A stretch of DNA of 64,000 nucleotides, from assembly GCA_020830965.2 (NCBI GenBank), contig JACCFC020000013.1:36429-100428 (forward strand), written 5' to 3'. Made by a program: the position numbers and the translations under genes. This document shows positions 57,119 through 64,000 of the stretch, one piece after another. The notes beneath the pieces were generated by a model. It saw only the letters and a list, made by a program, of their open reading frames with translations, was not told where the DNA came from and ran no database searches. Source of the stretch: Neisseriaceae bacterium TC5R-5 (GTDB lineage: Bacteria > Pseudomonadota > Gammaproteobacteria > Burkholderiales > Chromobacteriaceae). Every line of letters begins with the position of its first letter. Position 1 is the stretch's first letter.

Positions 57119-58216
57119 ATGAATAGAGTGATGAAGAAACTGCTGTTATCGATAAGCATCGCTACCTGTGGCAGCGCTTGGGCCGCTGTACCAGCCGGCT
57201 ATCCGGCCAGCTATCAAACCCTGATCAATGCTGCCACCAAAGAAGGCAAAGTGGTGATTTATGCCGCCACCGACAGCGCGGCTGCCCGGCCACTGATTAA
57301 AGATTTTGAAGTGATGTATCCCGGTATCAAAGTGCAATACAACGATATGAACAGCACCGAGATTTATAACCGTTTTATCAGTGAAAATGCCGCCAACAGC
57401 ATCAGCGCCGATGTCGTGTGGAGCTCGGCGATGGATTTACAGGTCAAGTTTGTCAATGATGGTCATGCTGCCACCTATGTTTCGCCGGAAACGCCCAAGC
57501 TACCGACCTGGGCCCACTATCGGCAGCAGGCTTACGGCACCACCTTTGAGCCGATTGCCATTGTCTACAACAAACGCTTGCTCAAACCTAGTGAAATACC
57601 GCAAACCCGGGCTGATCTGGTACGCATTCTGAATGCAAATCCTAGCCGCTTTAAAGGCAAGGTGACGACTTACGATATTGAGAAATCGGCGGTAGGATTT
57701 AATTTTCTGACGCAGGACTCACACAACAATAACAAGGGTACTTGGGAGCTGGTCAAAACCTTGGGCAGCACGGGCGTCAAACTACAAAGCTCAACCGGGG
57801 CGATGATGGAGCGTATTTCTTCCGGTGAAAATCTGATTGGCTACAATATTCTTGGCACTTACGCTTATGCCAAAGCCAAGAAAGATCCATCTATCGGCTA
57901 TATCTACCCCAAGGACTACACCCAGGTAGTCAGCCGTTTATTGATCATTTCCAAGAAAGCGCGCAATCCCAACGCCGCCCGCCTGTGGACTGACTACTTA
58001 CTTTCCAAACGCGGTCAAACCGTGATGGCCACTCAAGCTGACCTGTTCTCCTTACGCAGCGATGTCAGCGGCCCGGCGACCATTGCCGCACTTAATCAGC
58101 AATTGGGGGCCAGTGCCAAACCGATTCCGGTTGGCCCAGGCTTGCTGGTGTATCTGGATCAGGCCAAACGCCTCGACTTCATGCGTAACTGGCAGCAGGC
58201 CGTCAAAAAGATGTAA
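57119..58216 (+). CDS. ABC transporter periplasmic substrate-binding protein (iron/AfuA type)
   Basis: 365 residues. Signal peptide of about 22 residues ending near SAWAA. The EGKVVIYAATD opening, YNDMNSTEIYNRF and ADVVWSSAMDLQ are typical of family 1/type 2 proteins binding Fe3+ or small anions such as phosphonates. A pair of consecutive tyrosines used for ferric binding is not obvious, so an organic anion is a real alternative. The ATG at 57119 has AAGGAG 7 bases upstream; one 18 bases earlier is less likely. Confidence 0.82.
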   Translation: MNRVMKKLLLSISIATCGSAWAAVPAGYPASYQTLINAATKEGKVVIYAATDSAAARPLIKDFEVMYPGIKVQYNDMNSTEIYNRFISENAANSISADVVWSSAMDLQVKFVNDGHAATYVSPETPKLPTWAHYRQQAYGTTFEPIAIVYNKRLLKPSEIPQTRADLVRILNANPSRFKGKVTTYDIEKSAVGFNFLTQDSHNNNKGTWELVKTLGSTGVKLQSSTGAMMERISSGENLIGYNILGTYAYAKAKKDPSIGYIYPKDYTQVVSRLLIISKKARNPNAARLWTDYLLSKRGQTVMATQADLFSLRSDVSGPATIAALNQQLGASAKPIPVGPGLLVYLDQAKRLDFMRNWQQAVKKM

Positions 58217-58317
58217 GCCTGGCTTCCCGCTTTTCTCATCGCTGTTGTCACGCCACACCGCCATTGTTAGACGGCAGTGTGGTAGTACGCACGCCTAATC
58301 TAGCTTTAGGAGTAACT

Positions 58318-60063
58318 ATGAGCTCTTCTGCAATCTTGAGCACGGCAGGCGCCGCGCCCGCCAGCCCATCGCCACGCCCCACCGGCAAGGGATCAACCTG
58401 GTGGCGCTGGCTGGTGATTGCCGTGGTCGCGGTAGTGGTGCTGGCACCACTCACCTTGGTGTTGTACCAAAGCCTGTTAAATCAGCCTTTTTTTGTGCAG
58501 GAAAAGGCATTTAGCCTGGAGGCTTACCGCTTTATCTTTACTGATCCCGACTTTTGGTCGGCACTGCAAAACTCACTGGCTATCGCTTTTGGCATGGTAA
58601 TCATTGCTGTGCCGCTAGGTGGAGTACTAGCGTTTCTGATGGTGCGTACCGATCTGCCGGGGCGGCGCTGGATTGAACCCTTGCTGCTCACACCGGTATT
58701 TGTGTCACCGATGGTGCTGGCCTTTGGCTATGTCATCGCCACCGGACCGGTGGGCTTTTACTCGCTGTGGTTTAAGCAGCTACTGGGACTGGAAGAAGTA
58801 CCATGGAGCATTTACTCGCTCACCAGCATTGCCATCATTGCGGGCCTGACCCATGTGCCGCATATCTATTTATATGTATCAGCGGCGCTGCGTAATTTAA
58901 GCTCCGATGTCGAAGAGGCCGCACGGGTGGCCGGTGCCAGCCCGTTTCGCGTCGCTCGGGATGTCAGCCTGCCAATGGTGATGCCTTCCATTCTGTTTTC
59001 TGCGGTGCTGGTTTTATTTCTCGGTTTTGAAATCTTCGGCCTGCCACTGGTATTGGGCGACCCCGAGGGGCATTTGGTGTTGGCAACCTATTTATATAAG
59101 CTGACCAATAAGCTCGGCATCCCCTCCTATCACCTGATGGCCGCCGTCGCCGTATGCCTCATCGCGATCACCTTCCCGCTGGTATTGCTACAACGTCATC
59201 TGCTGCGTGGTGCGCAGCGCTTTGTTACCGTCAAGGGCAAGGCGGGACGCCAACAAGCCTTGTCCTTGGGAGCCTGGCGCTATCTGGCGTTTGCCATTGT
59301 GCTGCTCTGGCTATTCTTTACCGTCGTGATTCCGATTTCCGGGATTGCACTGCGCTCCGTAGTCAGCCAATGGGGCGAAGGCATTGTGCTGCTGGATGTG
59401 CTGACACTGGATCATTTCGCGATGCTGTGGGAGCAGGACAATACGGTGCGCGCCATTGTCAACACTCTGGGCGTCGGCGTCATTGGTGGTGCCTTGGCCG
59501 TCGGTTTCTACACCCTGATTGGCTTTGCAGGCCATCGCCGTCCCGACTGGGGCAGCCGCATTCTCGACTATCTGGTACTGATGCCGCGTGCCGTGCCGGG
59601 CATTCTGGCTGGCCTGGCTTTCTTGTGGGTGTTCTTATTTGTACCCGGTTTACAGGGTGCCAAAAATACCATGTTTTCGATCTGGATAGCCTATGCCGTG
59701 GTATGGATGGCCTATGGTATGCGCCTGGTACAAAGCGCCCTGCTGCAAGTGGGACCGGAACTGGAAGAAGCGGCACGCAGCGTCGGCGCTAGCCGCCAAC
59801 GTACCAGCCTGGATGTCACTCTACCGCTGATCCGTTTTGGTCTGCTCTCCAGCTGGCTGCTGATTTTCATGATTTTTGAACGCGAATATTCCACCGCAGT
59901 GTATTTGCTATCGCCCGGCACCGAGGTCATCGGCTCGCTGTTGGTTTCTTTATGGAGCACGGGGGCCGTCGATGTCGTCGCGGCCTTATCCGTGGTCAAT
60001 ATCTTAATGGTGGGCGCTGGCTTAATTGTGGCGCTACGTTTTGGAGTAAAACTGCATGACTAA
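58318..60063 (+). CDS. ABC transporter permease, two fused halves (FbpB type)
   Basis: 581 residues with about 12 spans. Two copies of the EAA loop are visible: EEAARVAGASPFRVARDVSLPMVMPS near 200 (first half) and EEAARSVGASRQRTSLDVTLPLI near 480 (second half), so one chain supplies both permease domains. AGGAGT precedes the ATG. It overlaps the ATPase gene by eight bases. Confidence 0.88.
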   Translation: MSSSAILSTAGAAPASPSPRPTGKGSTWWRWLVIAVVAVVVLAPLTLVLYQSLLNQPFFVQEKAFSLEAYRFIFTDPDFWSALQNSLAIAFGMVIIAVPLGGVLAFLMVRTDLPGRRWIEPLLLTPVFVSPMVLAFGYVIATGPVGFYSLWFKQLLGLEEVPWSIYSLTSIAIIAGLTHVPHIYLYVSAALRNLSSDVEEAARVAGASPFRVARDVSLPMVMPSILFSAVLVLFLGFEIFGLPLVLGDPEGHLVLATYLYKLTNKLGIPSYHLMAAVAVCLIAITFPLVLLQRHLLRGAQRFVTVKGKAGRQQALSLGAWRYLAFAIVLLWLFFTVVIPISGIALRSVVSQWGEGIVLLDVLTLDHFAMLWEQDNTVRAIVNTLGVGVIGGALAVGFYTLIGFAGHRRPDWGSRILDYLVLMPRAVPGILAGLAFLWVFLFVPGLQGAKNTMFSIWIAYAVVWMAYGMRLVQSALLQVGPELEEAARSVGASRQRTSLDVTLPLIRFGLLSSWLLIFMIFEREYSTAVYLLSPGTEVIGSLLVSLWSTGAVDVVAALSVVNILMVGAGLIVALRFGVKLHD

Positions 60064-61120
60064 ACTGACCATTCACGATCTACATCTTAGCTACGATAAA
60101 ACCCCGATTCTGAAAGGCGTATCATTTCAGCTGGCCGCTGGCGAAGTCGTGTCGCTGCTAGGAGCCTCCGGCAGTGGCAAAACCACACTGCTGCGCGCCA
60201 TTGCCGGCTTGGAACAACCCTCTTCCGGTCAAATCCTGCTGAATGGTGAGGCACTCTATGATGGCGCACGCCACTTTAATTTAGCGGTAGAACAGCGCTC
60301 GCTGGGCCTAGTATTTCAATCTTATGCACTATGGCCGCACCGTACGGTTGCGCAAAATGTCGGCTATGGCCTGAAACTGCGAAAAATAAGCGCTGCAGAA
60401 ACCCGCGAACGGGTGCAACAAGTACTCAACAACCTAGGCTTGGGACAACTGGCCGAACGCTATCCCCATCAACTCTCCGGCGGCCAGCAGCAAAGGGTAG
60501 CGATTGCTCGCGCCTTGGTGTACAACCCACCGGTAATCCTACTGGATGAGCCGCTGTCCAATCTTGATGCCAAGCTGCGCGAAGAAGCCCGCGCCTGGTT
60601 ACGTGAACTGATCATCTCGCTGAAACTCTCCGCCCTCTGCGTTACCCACGACCAAAGCGAAGCAATGGCGATGTCCGACCGCATTCTGCTGCTCAAGAAT
60701 GGCCGCATCGAACAGGCCGGTACGCCCACCGAGCTGTACTCAGCACCACAATCCCTCTACACCGCCCAATTTATGGGTGCCAATAACAGCCTGAACGCGA
60801 CGGTGAGCGCAGTTAATGGCGAACAGGTCACCCTGCAAGGGGCAGGCTGGCACCTGAAAGCCCGGGCCAGACAAGCACTGACCACTGGCAGCAAAGCGCA
60901 GGCAGTCATTCGACTGGAACGCCTGCAAGTGCGTGCCGAAGCCGGCAGTAACAGCTTACCGGCCAAGCTTGTCACCTCAATGTACCTGGGTGATCGCTGG
61001 GAATATCTGCTACAGCATGGCGAACTGCGTCTGCGCGCCTATGGCCAACAGGCGCTAGCCAGTGGGGATTGTTGGCTGGAGTTTGCCGAGCAAGATACTT
61101 GGGCATTTGCCGACGCCTGA
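60056..61120 (+). CDS. ABC transporter ATP-binding protein (FbpC/PotA type)
   Basis: 354 residues. Walker A GASGSGKTT near 38, Q-loop FQSYALWPHRT, signature LSGGQQQRVAIARAL, Walker B VILLDEPLSNLDAKLR, and H-loop CVTHDQSEA; a C-terminal TOBE-like domain follows (about 245-354). Energises the importer encoded just upstream. Confidence 0.9.
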   Translation: MTKLTIHDLHLSYDKTPILKGVSFQLAAGEVVSLLGASGSGKTTLLRAIAGLEQPSSGQILLNGEALYDGARHFNLAVEQRSLGLVFQSYALWPHRTVAQNVGYGLKLRKISAAETRERVQQVLNNLGLGQLAERYPHQLSGGQQQRVAIARALVYNPPVILLDEPLSNLDAKLREEARAWLRELIISLKLSALCVTHDQSEAMAMSDRILLLKNGRIEQAGTPTELYSAPQSLYTAQFMGANNSLNATVSAVNGEQVTLQGAGWHLKARARQALTTGSKAQAVIRLERLQVRAEAGSNSLPAKLVTSMYLGDRWEYLLQHGELRLRAYGQQALASGDCWLEFAEQDTWAFADA

Positions 61121-61144
61121 TACGGTGAGCCAGACAAAAAAAAT

Positions 61145-61170
61145 GAGCCCACCAAAATTAGGGTGGGCTC
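61145..61170. terminator. Strong hairpin after the ABC operon, T run on the minus strand
   Basis: GAGCCCACC and GGTGGGCTC pair around eight bases. An eight-A run precedes it on the plus strand, so the canonical T run exists only for minus-strand transcripts; for the plus-strand ABC operon it may stop transcription weakly or protect the 3' end. Confidence 0.6.
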
Positions 61171-61441
61171 AAAACAACTTCACTTGAAAGAAATTCAAAA
61201 CGCAGATAGTAACTAGCCTTATGAATCCGTGGAAATAATAATAGAAAGCACAATCTATGTAAATTCATAAAGCATGGCAAATAGATGCACCAGGCAAAAA
61301 TAATAGTAACATTTTGTTTTTTAACAATATTTTTAACTTTTTTAGTTGTTTATTTATGTGAAGCAGCCACGCATAAATGAATATGTTTTTCAGCAAAAAT
61401 CAACCTGTCTATTTGGCCAGTAAATAGCTGTCTAGTTTACC

Positions 61442-61470
61442 TTGCGGCACTGCAAAAACTTACCTATAAA
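61442..61470 (+). promoter_or_regulatory. Promoter of a candidate small RNA
   Basis: TTGCGG at 61442-61447 and TATAAA at 61465-61470 are separated by exactly 17 bases. Confidence 0.55.
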
Positions 61471-61475
61471 CAGGA

Positions 61476-61547
61476 TGTCATTAAGGTGACATCTCCTTTG
61501 TATGGTATTGCAGCCCGACCCTTTATTTGCGGTCGGGCCTTTTTTTT
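61476..61547 (+). ncRNA. Candidate small RNA (or mnmA leader) with intrinsic terminator
   Basis: From the predicted start about 6 bases after the -10 box the RNA would be about 72 nt. It has a small stem (TGTCA/TGACA), a single-stranded CU-rich ATCTCCTTTG stretch able to pair with Shine-Dalgarno sequences, and a terminator: GCCCGACC/GGTCGGGC with eight T residues ending at 61547. No reading frame of note. It could instead attenuate mnmA, which starts 100 bases downstream. Confidence 0.5.
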
Positions 61548-61648
61548 GTGCATCACGCCCCTATCTGACACCCACAGCTATCATCGCTACTTCTGTTACC
61601 ATTAGCACCATTTGCTGTTCAATCTTACAGTTTGTAAAAGGAAGCCCC

Positions 61649-62752
61649 GTGACGGGTAAAAAACGCATAGTTGTCGGCATGTCCGGCGGCGTGGACTCAT
61701 CAGTAACAGCCTGGCTGCTGAAACAGCAAGGCCACGAAGTAATTGGTGTTTTCATGCAAAACTGGGAAGACGATAACGACGACGGATATTGCTCGATCAA
61801 ACAAGACGCGTTGGATGCGATGAGTGTGGCCGATATTATTGGCATTGACATGGAAATCGTCAATTTTGCCAAGGAATACAAAGATCGCGTGTTTTCCTAT
61901 TTTCTGAGTGAATACTCCGCCGGCCGCACTCCCAACCCAGACGTACTGTGCAATGCCGAAATCAAATTCAAGGCTTTTCTCGATTACGCCATCACGCTGG
62001 GCGCAGACTGCATTGCCACTGGCCACTATGCACGCAAACATGAACAACAAGGCCAGCACTATCTGCTCAAAGCCGTTGATCACAGCAAAGATCAAAGCTA
62101 TTTTCTGTATCGTTTGCAACAGCACCAATTAGCCAAAGCCTGGTTTCCCTTGGGTGATTTGCATAAGACCGAGGTGCGTAAGCTGGCCGAACAAGCCGGC
62201 CTGCCTACTGCGGCCAAGAAAGACTCCACCGGCATCTGCTTTATTGGCGAGCGCCCATTCCGCGAGTTTTTACAACGCTATTTGCCTACCCAACCTGGCG
62301 AGATGATACTGCCCAATGGCAAAGTGATCGGCGAACACATCGGTTTGATGTATTACACACTAGGCCAGCGCAAAGGCCTGAATATTGGCGGAGCCAAAGA
62401 TGGCAATGGCGAACCTTGGTTCGTCGCCGACAAAGACCTAGCGGCCAACCGACTGATCGTGGTGCAAGGCCATGATCATCCTCTGCTGCTCAAACCGGCT
62501 CTCATCATGGACCAGTTATCCTGGACATTGCCCCACCCCCCCACCGCTGGCGCCTACACCGCCAAAAATCGCTATCGCATGGCGGATGCCGCCTGTCATT
62601 TGTCTATGCTCACCGGTGGCCAGGCGCAGTTGGACTTCGAAGATAAGCAATGGGCAATTACTCCCGGTCAGTCTGCTGTACTTTACGCGGGAGATATTTG
62701 TCTAGGAGGCGGCATTATTTGCCACGAAGCCCCTGTTTCTGTCAGCACATAG
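61649..62752 (+). CDS. mnmA: tRNA-specific 2-thiouridylase MnmA
   Basis: 367 residues. PP-loop [10 protein letters not shown] at 10-19, nucleophile cysteine in [12 protein letters not shown] near 105, persulfide cysteine in [10 protein letters not shown] near 202. It thiolates U34 of Glu, Gln and Lys tRNAs. GTG start with AAAGGAAG upstream; an open extension upstream covers the small-RNA terminator and is not coding. Confidence 0.94.
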   Translation: MTGKKRIVVGMSGGVDSSVTAWLLKQQGHEVIGVFMQNWEDDNDDGYCSIKQDALDAMSVADIIGIDMEIVNFAKEYKDRVFSYFLSEYSAGRTPNPDVLCNAEIKFKAFLDYAITLGADCIATGHYARKHEQQGQHYLLKAVDHSKDQSYFLYRLQQHQLAKAWFPLGDLHKTEVRKLAEQAGLPTAAKKDSTGICFIGERPFREFLQRYLPTQPGEMILPNGKVIGEHIGLMYYTLGQRKGLNIGGAKDGNGEPWFVADKDLAANRLIVVQGHDHPLLLKPALIMDQLSWTLPHPPTAGAYTAKNRYRMADAACHLSMLTGGQAQLDFEDKQWAITPGQSAVLYAGDICLGGGIICHEAPVSVST

Positions 62753-62766
62753 ACAATTTGACTGTC

Positions 62767-62810
62767 AAAAAAAATACCATGTGGATAGCATTTCCTTCAT
62801 GGTATTTTTT
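62767..62810. terminator. mnmA terminator
   Basis: AAAAAATACCATG and CATGGTATTTTTT pair around a 16-base loop, with A and T runs making it usable in both directions. Confidence 0.85.
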
Positions 62811-63159
62811 ACGTCTACCTTCCCCCAGATAAACCAAGCGACTTTAATCAAAAAAATATTATTTAAATCATATGGTTAATACTTTTCTTATTATTGTCTA
62901 GGAAAATTCCTGTCACCAGCGCTTGCTTTTCCGATTGACGGGAAATTCTTGCAACATGCACAATCTGCCCCGCGCAATTCACAACAAATGAATAAATATA
63001 AAACTTAGTCTCCACATGACTAATTTTTTAAGACTCTTTGCTCTAACTATTTATTAGTTTCAATTACAAAAAACCAATTTCAAAAAATATTGCTCTACTT
63101 CAAAAATCACCACTTATGCATGTAAATGCAATTTTTAACTCTTACCTCTTAATCAGGCT
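62811..63159. other. AT-rich gap upstream of the autotransporter
   Basis: About 350 bp rich in A and T tracts with no credible gene. It must contain the autotransporter promoter and is the type of sequence bound by nucleoid silencers; no specific site is claimed. Confidence 0.5.
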
Positions 63160-64000
63160 ATGAATAAAATCTATCGTTTAATTTGGGATGCTGCCACCAA
63201 CCGCTGGGCTGTGACCAGTGAACTTAGCAAGCGTCGCGGCAAATCACGTGCTGTTTCTGCGGGTGGGGCTTTGCTGGTGGGGGCGGGGATAGCTCTTGGC
63301 GGGATACAGTTTGCTGTTGCGAGAGATATAAGTGGCACTTACAGTCAAACTGGTGTAGCCCCTGCTCTTCAATTTGACCCCTCCGACACTGACAATACTC
63401 TGACAGCCACCGGCCCAGTCACCATCACAAATACCGGCACTGGTGGCGGAATCAACACTGATGATGGTATTCACATTCATGGTTCTATAGCGACAACAGT
63501 CAATTTGCTGCAAGGCGGGAGTATCACCACTAATGGTACAGCTAACTCAGGCAGGGCCATTTACGGGCATAATAATGCCCCGCTAACGGTCAATCTGAAG
63601 GACATGGTCATTAGCAGCCAGAATGGTGGCGGGATTCAGTCCGATAGCATTTTGACAGTAAAAGACAATAACAGCAGCATCACCGTGCAAAACGGTGCTG
63701 GGAATGCAATTTCAGCTGGGCTGGATGGCTCCAGCGTCAATCTGACCAGTAGCACTCTAAGCACCAACACTGGCAGCGCCATCAATCTGCGAGGAACCGG
63801 TAAAACCTCTACCGTTACCTTGGCTGATACCACTATTACCACCAAAGGCGGTGACGGTATCACCTCCGCCGGCAACCTGAATGTGACTGGCGATAACAAA
63901 ACCAGCATCACCGTAGCCGGTGCCGGTAATGGTATGACCGCTGCCACAGGTGGCTCAGATATTAATCTGGACGGCTCCTCCATCACCACCGCCAACGGCA
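63160..64000 (+). CDS. Large autotransporter-type surface protein, N-terminal part
   Basis: At least 280 residues, running off the window. The extended signal peptide region MNKIYRLIWDAATNRWAVTS, followed by a basic KRRGKS stretch and a hydrophobic core (GGALLVGAGIALGG), is typical of very large type V secreted proteins. The mature part is rich in G, T, S and N, with short beta-helix-like repeats (SITVQNGAGNAIS, SITVAGAGNGMTA, SSITT). The frame was checked by eye to the window end. Monomeric autotransporter adhesin is likely; a two-partner secreted protein is possible since the C-terminus is not seen. Confidence 0.8.
   Translation, partial: MNKIYRLIWDAATNRWAVTSELSKRRGKSRAVSAGGALLVGAGIALGGIQFAVARDISGTYSQTGVAPALQFDPSDTDNTLTATGPVTITNTGTGGGINTDDGIHIHGSIATTVNLLQGGSITTNGTANSGRAIYGHNNAPLTVNLKDMVISSQNGGGIQSDSILTVKDNNSSITVQNGAGNAISAGLDGSSVNLTSSTLSTNTGSAINLRGTGKTSTVTLADTTITTKGGDGITSAGNLNVTGDNKTSITVAGAGNGMTAATGGSDINLDGSSITTANG

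Overview
The window reads as chromosome of a betaproteobacterium, most likely of the order Neisseriales. The tmRNA encodes the tag ANDETYALAA, a form I associate with Neisseria and Chromobacterium, and housekeeping genes such as argS, trpE, typA, recN, nadK, xerC, apaH, rep and mnmA fit that group. The genus cannot be fixed from sequence alone.

Layout. 1-3363 is sulfate assimilation: cysN (partial) and cysD on the minus strand, with cysQ and a TSUP-family exporter diverging from them. CysD carries an unusual N-terminal extension of about 190 residues. 3631-10537 is a complete four-carbon sugar-acid operon: a FadR-type GntR regulator divergent from ltnD-otnK-otnC-MFS transporter-otnI-denD, converting L-threonate and D-erythronate to dihydroxyacetone phosphate. 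After a cold-shock-like gene, 11660-24685 holds what I read as a sulfo-Entner-Doudoroff (sulfo-ED) cluster for sulfoquinovose: IlvD/Edd dehydratase, HpcH/HpaI aldolase, mutarotase, SMP-30 lactonase, SDR dehydrogenase, then a sodium/solute symporter, a GH31 sulfoquinovosidase, a second TSUP exporter and a porin. The GH31 enzyme has the residues K262/E288/R301/W304/Y509 expected of a sulfoquinovosidase, which anchors the reading. No sulfolactaldehyde dehydrogenase lies in the cluster. Inside it sits an unrelated pair (16969-18802) that looks like a pore-forming effector with a six-helix membrane immunity protein; base composition drops sharply within the first gene.

24933-32173 is core metabolism (purU, HAD phosphatase, trpE, LOG family, phosphoesterase, YbjN family, argS), ending in ssrA (tmRNA). 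Between ssrA and a tRNA-Ser gene (32654-44477) lies a GC-rich acquired defence island on the minus strand: excisionase-type HTH, SNF2 helicase, a four-helix-bundle gene bounded by heptamer repeats, a large adenine-type DNA methyltransferase, a DUF1016 nuclease and a type III Res-like helicase-nuclease. At the ssrA side it ends in the cut-off first 26 codons of a GHKL-type ATPase, and at the other side in an IS3-family remnant. The same heptamer repeats occur in frame inside the SNF2 gene.

44614-62752 is housekeeping again (tRNA-Ser, recN, nadK, msrA, TerB-like, xerC, sdaA, typA, apaH, rep, mnmA), plus an orphan OmpR-type regulator divergent from an iron-type ABC importer, and a candidate small RNA with its own promoter and terminator just before mnmA. 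The window ends inside a large autotransporter gene with an extended signal peptide, preceded by an AT-rich gap.
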